Positions 7,758 through 14,747 of a stretch of 51,047 nt of DNA are shown one piece after another. The stretch is from a virus. The notes beneath the pieces are model-generated. The model ran no database searches. It was given only the letters and a program-made list of their open reading frames with translations, and was not told where the DNA came from. The stretch is from positions 1 through 51,047 of the IMG/VR virus record IMGVR_UViG_3300046808_000728. One strand, 5' to 3'. The position numbers and the translations under genes were made by a program. Positions within the stretch are counted from its first letter, which is position 1; each line of letters starts with the position of its first letter.

Positions 7758-8498
7758 ATGAGCGTAAAACGTGCTACGCGAAAGCGTAAAGAAGTGCCGG
7801 ATCTCGAAAGAGAATTTATGGAGTCATATAAAAAGAATTTCGATTTAAACAATTTGAAATTGAAAAAACACTTCCCGTTTACAGACAACCAAACGAGATG
7901 TTATTATACGATAAATGATAACAATACCAACATGGTATTTATTGATGGACTAGCTGGAAGCAATAAAACATACCTGTCTGTATATGCAGCCCTTGAGCAT
8001 TTGAAAGAGGGTAAATGTGAACAGATCATTTATATCAGATCCGTCGTCGAAAGCTCTTCAAGAAGCTTGGGAGCGCTTCCCGGTGAACTTGATGAAAAGT
8101 TCAGTCCTTACACATTACCTCTAATGGACAAGCTATCAGAGATAGTAGATGAAGGAAGCACTCACGCATTGTTCAATCAAAAATATATCAAAGCGATTCC
8201 CGTGAACTTTGTACGAGGATTGACATTTCACGATTCATTTGTGATCATTGATGAAGCCCAGAACCTAACTAGAGGTGAATTGACCACAATCTTAACCAGA
8301 TTCGGGAGAAACAGCAAATACATTATATGCGGTGATGCCAATCAGAGTGACATCAAAGACTCTGGTTTCTCAAAAGTGTTTCAATTATTCAATACCGATC
8401 ACTCATATAAAAACAACATACACTGCGTCAAATTCGACGTTGACGATGTTGTAAGAAGCCCAATACTCAAGCATATTACTCAAATTTTGGGCGTTTGA
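7758..8498 (+). CDS. phoH: PhoH-like P-loop ATPase
   Basis: A PhoH core with FIDGLAGSNKTYLSVYAALEHL (P-loop about residue 60), IIYIRSVVESSSRSLGALPGELDEK (the PhoH R(P/S)V...lGfLPGd.dEK motif, about 92-116), FVIIDEAQNLT (Walker B, about 161-171) and IICGDANQSD (sensor-like). PhoH proteins are ATPases common in marine phages; their role is unsettled. The P-loop reads GxxGSNKT, so the Gly normally before Lys is Asn, which is unusual for this fold. Two consecutive ATG codons (7755, 7758) are available and the promoter spacing favours 7758. The neighbouring gene is convergent and ends one base beyond its stop. A hairpin terminator lies just downstream. Confidence 0.85.
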   Translation: MSVKRATRKRKEVPDLEREFMESYKKNFDLNNLKLKKHFPFTDNQTRCYYTINDNNTNMVFIDGLAGSNKTYLSVYAALEHLKEGKCEQIIYIRSVVESSSRSLGALPGELDEKFSPYTLPLMDKLSEIVDEGSTHALFNQKYIKAIPVNFVRGLTFHDSFVIIDEAQNLTRGELTTILTRFGRNSKYIICGDANQSDIKDSGFSKVFQLFNTDHSYKNNIHCVKFDVDDVVRSPILKHITQILGV

Positions 8499-8726
8499 TC
8501 AGTTGTTACCCCAACTAGTTCCGTTGAACCAGTCCAGCCCCCTTTGATTCTCAATCGGGGCTGGTTTTGGTGCAGGGTAATGAATTACTTCAGGCTGAAT
8601 CTCGACGGGTGGTTCTTCTTTTTGAACTTCTTCTTTTTCAATCTTTCCGAATTCGGATGTTTCGATGGTAGAGGTTCCAAAAACTTTAAACGATTCGTCC
8701 TCGATTGCTGATACTTCAATTTTCAT
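8499..8726 (-). CDS. Small acidic/proline-rich hypothetical protein
   Basis: Not recognised. From ATG at 8726 it is 75 residues: MKIEVSAIEDESFKVF, then a Glu/Lys segment (KIEKEEVQKEEPPVEIQ), a Pro/Ala linker (HYPAPKPAPIENQ) and a C-terminal GLDWFNGTSWGNN. The layout suggests a short beta region, a flexible arm and a terminal aromatic peptide that might bind a partner. An in-frame ATG at 8744 exists, but an early-type promoter has its -10 (TATATT, 8736-8741) downstream of it, so 8726 is the start that can be transcribed. Its stop abuts the phoH stop, and its 3' coding region contains the phoH terminator hairpin. Confidence 0.65.
   Translation of the reverse strand: MKIEVSAIEDESFKVFGTSTIETSEFGKIEKEEVQKEEPPVEIQPEVIHYPAPKPAPIENQRGLDWFNGTSWGNN
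8534..8568 (+). terminator. Rho-independent terminator for phoH, inside the convergent gene
   Basis: CCAGCCCC (8534-8541) pairs with GGGGCTGG (8557-8564), with an inner TTGA/TCAA stem, followed by TTTT (8565-8568). It acts on plus-strand transcripts leaving phoH. It is located wholly in the coding sequence of the opposing gene. Confidence 0.65.
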
Positions 8727-8735
8727 ATACTCAGC

Positions 8736-8763
8736 AATATACATGAATAAAAATAAATGTCAA
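8736..8763 (-). promoter_or_regulatory. Early-type promoter for the 8499-8726 gene
   Basis: TTGACA (8758-8763), a 16-bp spacer, TATATT (8736-8741), 9 nt to the ATG at 8726. It falls in the gap after the stop of the upstream minus gene and decides the start codon. Confidence 0.68.
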
Positions 8764-8769
8764 TCTAGA

Positions 8770-9168
8770 TTATTGCAATTGATTGCCTTTAGAATCGACA
8801 TATATCATCTGCTCTTTGCCGGTTGTTGGATCTACAATATAAGCAGAATATATATTTCTCTTAGAAGCCTGATCGTATGACTGGTATTGTATACGTCTCC
8901 ATGAAGGTTTTTTATTTGCTGCGATCAGACCTGCTTTTATAGATCGTTCAACTTCAGGTGTGACTTTCACCTCTCCGGGATTTGTTTCACCTGTAACAGC
9001 ACTCTTCACGCCCTTCACAAAATTTTTCGGAGTGCTTAACAATGCGTGTGTCTTTGGAGCAATTGCCTTCATGGCATAATTGCCAGCTCTCCAAGCTCCC
9101 CTCGCTGTGTTTTTAAGAGCGTTCCAAACACCTTCTGATAATAGTTCTCTTTGTGAATATTTTTTCAT
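8770..9168 (-). CDS. Hypothetical protein, probable virion component
   Basis: A 132-residue basic protein that I cannot place in a named family. The N-terminus YSQRELLSEGVWNALKNTARGAWRAGNYAMKAIAP looks like an amphipathic helix with Gly/Ala spacing. The middle (NPGEVKVTPEVERSIKAGLIAANKKPSW) is helical. The C-terminus is a beta region (RIQYQSYDQASKRNIYSAYIVDPTTGKEQMIYVD). It overlaps the protease-like gene by 4 nt and is the last gene of a run of small proteins headed by a late-type promoter at 10933-10938, so I infer a late, virion-associated role. Confidence 0.55.
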   Translation of the reverse strand: MKKYSQRELLSEGVWNALKNTARGAWRAGNYAMKAIAPKTHALLSTPKNFVKGVKSAVTGETNPGEVKVTPEVERSIKAGLIAANKKPSWRRIQYQSYDQASKRNIYSAYIVDPTTGKEQMIYVDSKGNQLQ

Positions 9169-9611
9169 AAATCTACTTCTATGTTTTTTCCAGCAACATT
9201 GACTAAACTTACATCGATCAATGCATCGAGTGATTTTTCTATGAAATCTTTACCTATCAATATTTTTTGATTGTTGCTGCTTCTATTACCAACACTAAAT
9301 GGAATATTCTCAAAACTTCTCTTTCCAATTTTTATGTCGAAATTTACAACAGGTCTTGGCTCTTGCTTGCCAGCACCTATGTTGATTACAATTTCATCAA
9401 CAAGTTCTTTTTCCAGCGATATGGCATTGACTGTTGTAAATCGGACTAATTTTTGTTTTTTGTCAATTTGAATGTCTTCACCATGGATTACATTGAATGC
9501 ACCGTTACCGCTGTCGATTTTTGAAGATATTTTTCCAAGACCGTCGATGTATACATCTTCGATCAAACCTATAACATACTTCTCAAAAAAGAACTGGTCG
9601 AACTTTATCAT
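9165..9611 (-). CDS. Retropepsin/RimK-type protease-like protein (Zn_protease family fold)
   Basis: The 148 residues from ATG 9611 contain KISSKIDSGNGAFNVIHGEDI (about 28-48), RFTTVN, RPVVNFDIKIGKRSFENIPFSVGNRSSNNQKILIGKDFIEK (about 87-128). The order alpha-lead, KIDsGa...., V.F, then V...IG......i.l.dRs....lLiGr.fl is that of the clan-AA 'ATP-dependent zinc protease' (PF05618/COG4067) proteins. DSG replaces DTG(A), so the presumed catalytic Asp is kept. It sits in a late-type operon, so a role in virion maturation is an attractive inference. An upstream ATG-like start at 9632 exists in frame, but GGAG sits 8 nt before ATG 9611, which also avoids overlap with the previous gene. Confidence 0.6.
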   Translation of the reverse strand: MIKFDQFFFEKYVIGLIEDVYIDGLGKISSKIDSGNGAFNVIHGEDIQIDKKQKLVRFTTVNAISLEKELVDEIVINIGAGKQEPRPVVNFDIKIGKRSFENIPFSVGNRSSNNQKILIGKDFIEKSLDALIDVSLVNVAGKNIEVDL

Positions 9612-9613
9612 GT

Positions 9614-10066
9614 TTATTCTCCGCAACCACAATTGGCGTAATCTGCTTTGGTAGACAATCTAAAATACACATCGCTTGTATAGTCAGATGCTTTGGTGAT
9701 CTTTGCGGCCATCCATTCTTCGAAATCCGCGTCTTTTGACATTTCACTCAAACGATTTGCAAATTCAACTAATTTAGCCAATTCGCTTCTGATCATATCA
9801 TTACGTTCTGTTGTCGCATAATCGTCGTGATCATCTTCATGAGAATGTTCTTGATCAATTTCTAAAGGCTCATCTGTATCAAATGACATCACCACAGCAC
9901 CTCCTTCAGAATCATCCATGTCGTTAAAATCAGCGTTGTCTGAATAATCATCATCGTGAACCTCATAATCTTGGTGTTGCTCGTCTCTGTCTTCGTCATC
10001 CTGAGATCCGAAGTTTGTCATATAATTTTCCCAAATGAGGGAGTGTTCTTTTAGTTTGAAGTCCAT
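9614..10066 (-). CDS. Acidic hypothetical protein, probable virion/prohead component
   Basis: A 150-residue protein from ATG 10066. After a short helix the region around residues 20-95 is extremely acidic (DDEDRDEQHQDYEVHDDDYSDN, later EHSHEDDHDDY) and must be disordered. The C-terminal third (SELAKLVEFANRLSEMSKDADFEEWMAAKITKASDYTSDVYFRL) is helical with a W.a.KI..A.DY.s.v pattern seen in small structural proteins of marine T4-type phages. It ends in CGCGE. An in-frame TTG at 10087 would overlap the upstream gene and is less likely. Function unknown; the context is the late-type operon 8770-10926. Confidence 0.55.
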   Translation of the reverse strand: MDFKLKEHSLIWENYMTNFGSQDDEDRDEQHQDYEVHDDDYSDNADFNDMDDSEGGAVVMSFDTDEPLEIDQEHSHEDDHDDYATTERNDMIRSELAKLVEFANRLSEMSKDADFEEWMAAKITKASDYTSDVYFRLSTKADYANCGCGE

Positions 10067-10070
10067 AATG

Positions 10071-10457
10071 TTATTTAATGTTTCCAAGTAATGTTCTCAT
10101 CTCATCAGGCATGTGAGGATTCATTATTTTTTGATACTGCTTGTAAAACTCACGACCATTGACTTGTCCGCTCTTTAATGCGTCATCAAATGCATTTGCA
10201 ATTTGATCTATTTGATCTTTGTCTTCCAGATTGCCAACAGCGTCTAAATACAACTTGCTCAATTCGAGAATGCTTTTGATGTATTCATTTTCCCCTTGTT
10301 GGGTCATCTTCAACGATTCTGGTGCAGCGGGGGGTTCCGCTGGCGGTGCTTCTTCTGGAGGAGGTGGTGCCGCCATTGGATCAACAGCGCCTTGTTCGTC
10401 CTGCTCTTTTAAAATTTTGTAGTAAGAGCTTATCAAGCTTAATGTTTTGCTTTTCAT
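10071..10457 (-). CDS. Hypothetical protein with Pro/Ala linker, probable virion component
   Basis: A 128-residue protein: a short N-terminal helix (MKSKTLSLISSYYKILKEQDEQG), a Pro/Ala/Glu-rich linker (about residues 26-48), and a helical C-terminal domain (NEYIKSILELSKLYLDAV...IANAFDDALKSGQVNGREFYKQYQKIMNP). No family recognised. The gene follows the 10459-10926 gene with a 1-nt gap and shares its late-type promoter. Scaffold or prohead-core proteins of T4-type phages are often small, linker-rich and helical, but nothing here is specific enough to claim that. Confidence 0.5.
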   Translation of the reverse strand: MKSKTLSLISSYYKILKEQDEQGAVDPMAAPPPPEEAPPAEPPAAPESLKMTQQGENEYIKSILELSKLYLDAVGNLEDKDQIDQIANAFDDALKSGQVNGREFYKQYQKIMNPHMPDEMRTLLGNIK

Positions 10458-10458
10458 A

Positions 10459-10926
10459 TTAATAAGTTGAATTTATTGCGTTTGTATTGACTGCTTGCAA
10501 CCCTTTTTTAATTCTTTCCGATCCTTTTTTATAAGCTTGTATGGCATCTTTTGCCAACTTTTGCCTCTCCGCGACTGCTCCTTTAGCTGCTTGTGCAGAA
10601 GTTCCAAATAATCTAGCGGCCATTCCTTTCAAACCACTGGATGCAGTATCTGCAAGTTTTTGAACTTCCTTATCAATTTCATATGTACCAGTTCCAGCAT
10701 TTATACTTTCGGCATCTTCTTCTTCCGAATTGAATCCTTCAGAACCTTTCAATTGCAAAACGTAGGTTTTGTTATTTTCAACATCATCTATGTAAAAATT
10801 ACCGTCTCCACTCATTCCAAATTTAACGCCAACACCTTTTAAAAATGATTTAAAATCATGTAAATCCGTAAAAAATTCACTATTTTCTGGATTATATTCC
10901 TCTACGAGATCTAAAAACTTACTCAT
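10459..10926 (-). CDS. Hypothetical protein, first gene of a late-type operon
   Basis: A 155-residue protein, not recognised. The N-terminal half is a compact alpha/beta region (FFTDLHDFKSFLKGVGVKFGMSGDGNFYIDDVENNKTYVLQLKG). The C-terminal half is an Ala/Lys-rich helix (LADTASSGLKGMAARLFGTSAQAAKGAVAERQKLAKDAIQAYKKGSERIKK), possibly membrane- or DNA-associating. Its ATG follows TAAATA by 6 nt, and the TAA of that motif is the stop codon of the upstream gene. It heads the operon of five small genes ending at 8770. Confidence 0.55.
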   Translation of the reverse strand: MSKFLDLVEEYNPENSEFFTDLHDFKSFLKGVGVKFGMSGDGNFYIDDVENNKTYVLQLKGSEGFNSEEEDAESINAGTGTYEIDKEVQKLADTASSGLKGMAARLFGTSAQAAKGAVAERQKLAKDAIQAYKKGSERIKKGLQAVNTNAINSTY

Positions 10927-10932
10927 GCATAA

Positions 10933-10938
10933 TATTTA
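10933..10938 (-). promoter_or_regulatory. Late-type promoter for the 8770-10926 operon
   Basis: On the minus strand TAAATATTATGC precedes ATG 10926; TAAATA occupies 10933-10938, with a 6-nt spacer. The first three bases are the stop codon of the 10936-11478 gene. No TTGAC-like element lies 16 bp upstream. Confidence 0.68.
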
Positions 10939-11478
10939 GACAAATAGGCACAGCTTGTTTGTAAAATCTTGGAAATAAGAATCATTTAAGAATTTATATC
11001 CGTGCTTTTCAAAATATTTTTTGACATGTTTGTATGATTTGCATTTTCTAGGCTGATTTAAAAAGTTTTCAATCATTGTAACCGTTTCACAGTCCCCGTT
11101 TTGAAAATTATCAAATATCGTGGTCATATCATGACAGGTTTCAAGTATGTTGAAGCCAAACATTGTCTTCAATTTTTTTACAAGCCTGTTTCTAAACGCA
11201 TCCTTTGTCAAGATATTGCTGTATATATTAAGTTTTTCTGTTCTTTTTCGACTTTTTATAAATTCCACGAATGTTTGTATGAATTCATTGGTGTATAAAC
11301 GAACATTATTCTTATTTTTAAAATTAAAATCGACTTCCATCGATAGGGATGTCAATAATTTTGCAAAATTTCTGTTGGTTTGCTTAAAAATCTCATCAAT
11401 ATCCAAAATTTCTTGATTTCTAGACTCAAAAATCATAGATGTTACGTAATTTTCAATGTTTTCTAGGTTGACAGGCAT
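10936..11478 (-). CDS. Hypothetical protein
   Basis: A 180-residue Asn/Lys/Phe-rich protein, predicted mostly helical (FKQTNRNFAKLLTSLSMEVDF, TNEFIQTFVEFIKSRKRTEKLNIY, FRNRLVKKLKTMFGFNILETC). It has no signal peptide, membrane segment or motif that I recognise. It overlaps the GIY-YIG-like gene by 26 nt and is probably translated from the same early-type transcript. Its TAA stop doubles as part of the late-type promoter of the next gene. Confidence 0.5.
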   Translation of the reverse strand: MPVNLENIENYVTSMIFESRNQEILDIDEIFKQTNRNFAKLLTSLSMEVDFNFKNKNNVRLYTNEFIQTFVEFIKSRKRTEKLNIYSNILTKDAFRNRLVKKLKTMFGFNILETCHDMTTIFDNFQNGDCETVTMIENFLNQPRKCKSYKHVKKYFEKHGYKFLNDSYFQDFTNKLCLFV

Positions 11479-11908
11479 AAAAATTAAAGTTTTTGTATTT
11501 TTCTTTCAGAGATTTTGGAACAGAATTGATCCTGACATTGATGATTCCATTGTATGAAGAATCATCGAACAAAACATTGTGACGCATTTGCTCCAACATT
11601 TCAAGGAATTTCATTTCCCATTGTGTTTCGCACATATGTATCACCTCTTTTTCAAAAAAGTCAAGCCCATATTTAGCAATATCAGCTTTTAATTCCTCTG
11701 AAGAACCCCAATATTCTTCAACATTATTGTCGATATATGCTATACGATGACGCTTTTTACCCTTTAAAGGCTTTCTTTTGACACGTTTTAGCAGTTTTTT
11801 ACACCCAATATAGTATTTTTTCTCACTTTCTGGATGATTATTGCGCACTTTGTACACAAATCCATGATAATTATCAGTACATTCAGGCATTCCAATCCAT
11901 TTTGACAT
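11453..11908 (-). CDS. GIY-YIG-like endonuclease
   Basis: The 151-residue protein has YHGFVYKVRNNHPESEKKYYIGCKKL (about 14-39), in which GFVYKV and YYIG stand for GIY and YIG. A basic stretch (RKPLKGKKRHRI) follows, then EYWGSSEELKADIAKYGLDFFEKEVIHMC (about 65-93) and MKFLEMLEQMRHNVLFDDSSYNGIINVRI (about 99-127), where a Glu in the last helix would be the metal ligand. This is the compact phage GIY-YIG-related family that carries YNGIINVRI near its end. The role could be homing or DNA processing. It has its own early-type promoter. Confidence 0.7.
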   Translation of the reverse strand: MSKWIGMPECTDNYHGFVYKVRNNHPESEKKYYIGCKKLLKRVKRKPLKGKKRHRIAYIDNNVEEYWGSSEELKADIAKYGLDFFEKEVIHMCETQWEMKFLEMLEQMRHNVLFDDSSYNGIINVRINSVPKSLKEKYKNFNFYACQPRKH

Positions 11909-11912
11909 ACAT

Positions 11913-11940
11913 TAATTATACAAAGTATGATATATATCAA
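11913..11940 (-). promoter_or_regulatory. Early-type promoter for the GIY-YIG-like gene
   Basis: TTGATA (11935-11940), then TATAAT (11915-11920) after 14 bp or TAATTA (11913-11918) after 16 bp, ending 6 or 4 nt before the ATG at 11908. The same double reading occurs at 17582-17609. Confidence 0.55.
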
Positions 11941-11941
11941 T

Positions 11942-11970
11942 AAAAAACGGATTACTATCGTAATCCTTTA
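11942..11970 (-). terminator. Rho-independent terminator after the 12114-12386 gene
   Basis: Read on the minus strand, GGATTAC GATA GTAATCC is a 7-bp perfect stem (11949-11966) followed by GTTTTTT (11942-11948). It ends leftward transcripts just before the early-type promoter of the GIY-YIG-like gene. Confidence 0.65.
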
Positions 11971-12113
11971 AATGACATTACACCTGTATTACCTATATTA
12001 GTACATATATAATATATATTAATAATAATAGGATCTTAACCCACCCACCTCCCTATAATTATAATCATTATATTCAAATGTCAATGGGTGTATAGGTAAT
12101 AAATCAAAAAATA
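11967..12113. other. AT-rich non-coding stretch with a C/G-rich tract
   Basis: Together with the terminator and promoter next to it this forms the longest gene-free region (11909-12113). It is nearly pure A/T with several small inverted repeats (for example around 12054-12075), except for CCCACCCACCTCCC at 12040-12053. The minus strand of that tract is a run of short G-tracts. No ORF with credible coding properties is visible. It is transcribed, if at all, as the 3' untranslated part of the 12114-12386 transcript. Confidence 0.5.
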
Positions 12114-12386
12114 TTACATTTTCTTATTCTTCTTACCATTTTTCTTACTCTTAGCACCTTTTTGATGTTTTAAAGGATCGAATATATTGTTTATTTTATT
12201 TCTTCTACTAATCCCTAACACTTTAGGAATAACAGTAGACCCAGTTGCATAACTATCAGTGTTTTCAATAGAACCGCCTTCTAAACCGGGACTATCACCA
12301 AGAACATCAGCAGCCATCATGTTTTCAATATACATAGATTCATATATATCTTGTAATTTATCCATTTCATGTCTTGACATTCTCAT
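12114..12386 (-). CDS. Small basic-tailed hypothetical protein, late-type
   Basis: A 90-residue protein. An N-terminal helix (SRHEMDKLQDIYESMYIENMMAADVLG) is followed by a Gly/Ser/Thr-rich linker and a basic tail ending GAKSKKNGKKNKKM. Not recognised; the helix-plus-basic-tail layout would suit binding to DNA or to a procapsid surface. Its ATG lies 5 nt after TAAATA (12392-12397), and a terminator follows, so it looks like a late monocistronic unit. Another ATG at 12380 is in frame. Confidence 0.55.
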   Translation of the reverse strand: MRMSRHEMDKLQDIYESMYIENMMAADVLGDSPGLEGGSIENTDSYATGSTVIPKVLGISRRNKINNIFDPLKHQKGAKSKKNGKKNKKM

Positions 12387-12401
12387 ATCTTTATTTACTA
12401 T
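12374..12401 (+). promoter_or_regulatory. Early-type promoter for the uvsY-like/uvsW/gp55 operon
   Basis: TTGACA (12374-12379), a 16-bp spacer, TACTAT (12396-12401), 11 nt to the ATG at 12413. Its -35 lies inside the first codons of the divergent minus gene and overlaps that gene's late-type promoter region. Confidence 0.68.
12392..12397 (-). promoter_or_regulatory. Late-type promoter for the 12114-12386 gene
   Basis: TAAATA on the minus strand, 5 nt before ATG 12386, no -35. It is interleaved with the early-type promoter read in the other direction, sharing positions 12396-12397 with its -10. Confidence 0.6.
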
Positions 12402-12412
12402 AAAAGATATTT

Positions 12413-12817
12413 ATGGATGTTTTAGAGAATAAAAATGATTTGGTCAAACGATATCGTGATTTCGTATCGGATATTAATGACCTTACACTACGCGATAAAT
12501 TAAATCAAGTGCCTAGTGAAAAAGCATATTGGGCGCAGATTCTTTCTGATTATGAGAAGGCTTTATACAAGCTCCAAGTAAAACAAAAGACAATTATTAA
12601 GGATTTAAGCGCTAAGTTGATTGAAAAATCACCGGTAAATCTAACAAAGAGTGTGTTGGATGGGGTAAAAGATGATGCATCTCTCGATGGTATCAATTCT
12701 GACATACATGAACTGGAACTTGCTATAAAACATTTCTCTAGAATTTACGAAAATGTTAAATACATAGCAAAAGATTTCGAAAATATATTGAAATATAAAC
12801 AATTACAAGATTCCTGA
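12413..12817 (+). CDS. uvsY: UvsY-like recombination mediator (putative)
   Basis: A 134-residue, almost entirely helical protein with many Lys residues. QILSDYEKALYKLQVKQKTIIKDLSAKL is followed by a second helix block DIHELELAIKHFSRIYENVKYIAKDFENILKY. T4 UvsY is 137 residues, helical and basic, with a comparable arrangement, and lies beside uvsW. The size, fold prediction and position directly upstream of uvsW support the call, but the sequence match is by general pattern only. UvsY loads UvsX onto gp32-coated single strands. It starts 11 nt after an early-type -10 and ends 2 nt before the uvsW start. Confidence 0.45.
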   Translation: MDVLENKNDLVKRYRDFVSDINDLTLRDKLNQVPSEKAYWAQILSDYEKALYKLQVKQKTIIKDLSAKLIEKSPVNLTKSVLDGVKDDASLDGINSDIHELELAIKHFSRIYENVKYIAKDFENILKYKQLQDS

Positions 12818-12819
12818 CC

Positions 12820-14265
12820 TTGATAACGTTCCATTACGATAGCAATACTAGAAAAGGCCAGATCATTTGCGACATGGTTGTAATGACTCTTCTTAAAAAG
12901 AAGTTCAGTGTCAAAAATGAATCTGCAAAATTCATGAAAAAATTTGGAAGAACCATTCCAGATAAGAAATTTGCTATCGATAAGATGGGAAGATTCGATT
13001 TCGGCTTGTATAAGGATATTTTGAAGTTTCTGAAGGATCAAAACTTCAACACTATAGATTTCACAGATGAGTTCAAAACACACTTGCGATGTGGTATTGG
13101 AGTGGATGAGATTTTTGACGGTTTTGCGTACCCTCACAGGGACTTTCAGAAGGAAATAGTGTCTTTGTGCCTAAAACACGGTAGAGGCACTGTAAAGAGC
13201 GCTACAGGCTCAGGAAAGAGCTTCTGTGTAGCATCTCTGATTGAGAATTTCTGGAGAAACAGAAAGAGCAGATCATTCAAAGCATTGGTGATCGTGCCGG
13301 GAATATCATTAGCTTCCCAATTAGTGGGTGATTTCTCTGATTACAAGGTGAATTTCACTTACAGCAAGTGGACAGGCACATCAAAACTTGAAGATACCGA
13401 CGTTGTAATAGTCAATAGTGAGAACTTGACATCTAAAGTCAAGGACAACCCTTGGATTTATGATGTTGATTTATTGATAGTTGATGAGTGTCACCGTGTC
13501 ACCACAACCAGCAAGCTATCAAAGATCATCCCGAAGTTCAAAACACCCAACAGGTTTGGTTTTACAGGAACATTTCCAAAGGATGTTTACGAAACTTGGA
13601 AAATAATAGGAACATTCGGTCCTCTGTTGTTCGAAAAGAACAGCAAAGATCTGAGAGATGAGAAAATACTAACAGATGTTAGTGTAAAAATGATAAAACT
13701 CATTCATCCAGAGATGAACAAGCCTAAAAAAAGCAAAAAGAAGGATAAAACTCCAACGGAAGATTATAATAATGAGCTTTCATTCATATACAATTCATCT
13801 TCTCGAAATAATATAATCAAAAAATTAGCAAAGGGGCTTTCGAACAACACATTGATTCTGGTAAACCATTTGGAACATGGTGATATTTTATATGAAAACT
13901 TGAATTCCTTGGAAGGAAAAGAAGTGTTGTACATAAAAGGTGATGTGGATATTCAAAATAGACTCGAAGGCATCCAAAATATGGAAACTTCGGATAATAT
14001 TATATGTATAGCCATGAGTAGTATATTCTCAACTGGTGTAAATATTAAAAATCTCCACAATATCATATTCACTGCCGGTGGAAAAAGCTTTATACGAATA
14101 GTTCAAGGCATAGGACGAGGACTAAGACTCCATGAGAACAAACAGTCGTTGCGCATATTGGATATAAATGACAATTTGAAATATTCAGAATCACATTCTC
14201 AACAAAGAAAAGATATTTACGACGAGGAAAAGATCCCGTGGAGTGAAAAAGAAATAATTTTATGA
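12820..14265 (+). CDS. uvsW: UvsW-type superfamily 2 helicase
   Basis: The 481-residue protein has an N-terminal ~100-residue DNA-binding region, then HRDFQKEIVSLCLKHGRGTVKSATGSGKSFC (Q-motif and Walker A, about 107-137), ALVIVPGISLASQLV (Ia), LLIVDECHRV (DECH Walker B, about 221-230), RFGFTGTFP (III), VLYIKGDVD, and a C-terminal VQGIGRGLRLHENK (motif VI, about 427-440). T4 UvsW remodels branched DNA and R-loops and links late replication to recombination. The apparent start is TTG at 12820, 2 nt after the previous stop; the next ATG would remove conserved N-terminal sequence. Its end overlaps gp55 by 4 nt (ATGA). Confidence 0.88.
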   Translation: MITFHYDSNTRKGQIICDMVVMTLLKKKFSVKNESAKFMKKFGRTIPDKKFAIDKMGRFDFGLYKDILKFLKDQNFNTIDFTDEFKTHLRCGIGVDEIFDGFAYPHRDFQKEIVSLCLKHGRGTVKSATGSGKSFCVASLIENFWRNRKSRSFKALVIVPGISLASQLVGDFSDYKVNFTYSKWTGTSKLEDTDVVIVNSENLTSKVKDNPWIYDVDLLIVDECHRVTTTSKLSKIIPKFKTPNRFGFTGTFPKDVYETWKIIGTFGPLLFEKNSKDLRDEKILTDVSVKMIKLIHPEMNKPKKSKKKDKTPTEDYNNELSFIYNSSSRNNIIKKLAKGLSNNTLILVNHLEHGDILYENLNSLEGKEVLYIKGDVDIQNRLEGIQNMETSDNIICIAMSSIFSTGVNIKNLHNIIFTAGGKSFIRIVQGIGRGLRLHENKQSLRILDINDNLKYSESHSQQRKDIYDEEKIPWSEKEIIL

Positions 14266-14714
14266 AAGTAAACAAGGAAGTAATTAAGCAATATTATGTA
14301 AAGCCGTCTGAATTTTCAAAACAGATTCAGGAATATTATGACACTGATAAAATGACCAACGAGTTGGCTATGAATATATTGAAAATTGCTGAAAATCTCA
14401 GCTACAATTGGAGATTTATAAATTATACCAAATCGTGGAAGGAAGAAATGATTGGAGATGCTGTTATTAAAATGTATTCAGCGTTGGATGGAAAGAAATA
14501 CAAGCCGGGATTTGGATTTAGTCCATTTAGTTATTTCAACCAGATTGCGTGGAATGCATTTACCAATAGAATAAAGAAAGAAAACAAGCAACACGAAGGC
14601 TTGCAAGAGTATAAGCAGATGATGTACGAGCAACATTTAATGGAATCAGAGGGTGATATTTACGTCAAGCAAGCCAATTTTGATGACGATGATTACGAGT
14701 ATTCAGACGATTGA
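14262..14714 (+). CDS. 55: Late-transcription sigma factor gp55
   Basis: A 150-residue protein. MTNELAMNILKIAENLSYNWRFINYTKSWKEEMIGDAVIKMYSALDGKKY (about 32-83) followed by KPGFGFSPFSYFNQIAWNAFTNRIKKENKQ (about 82-112) matches T4 gp55's region-2-like core (Y.F.nY...eEMv.Dgie......dp......Npf.YFtqi.y.AFlrRI.kEkKQ). The C-terminus is very acidic (DDDDYEYSDD), where gp55 carries its clamp-contacting tail. gp55 replaces sigma70 on host RNA polymerase and recognises a TATAAATA-type -10 without a -35, which fits the TAAATA promoters seen across this window. Start and upstream stop overlap as ATGA. Confidence 0.82.
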   Translation: MKVNKEVIKQYYVKPSEFSKQIQEYYDTDKMTNELAMNILKIAENLSYNWRFINYTKSWKEEMIGDAVIKMYSALDGKKYKPGFGFSPFSYFNQIAWNAFTNRIKKENKQHEGLQEYKQMMYEQHLMESEGDIYVKQANFDDDDYEYSDD

Positions 14715-14738
14715 CTTTCGTATTTTTCGGTTTATCAT
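14711..14738 (+). promoter_or_regulatory. Early-type promoter for gp47/gp46
   Basis: TTGACT (14711-14716), a 16-bp spacer, TATCAT (14733-14738), 9 nt to the ATG at 14748. The stop codon of gp55 (TGA) lies within the -35 hexamer. Confidence 0.68.
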
Positions 14739-14747
14739 TTGGCAGGT

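Noticed and set aside
14262-14714. Possibility that this small protein is a host-type ECF sigma factor
   Set aside because: It lacks a region-4 helix-turn-helix and matches the short gp55 layout beside gp46/gp47, and the TAAATA promoters fit gp55.
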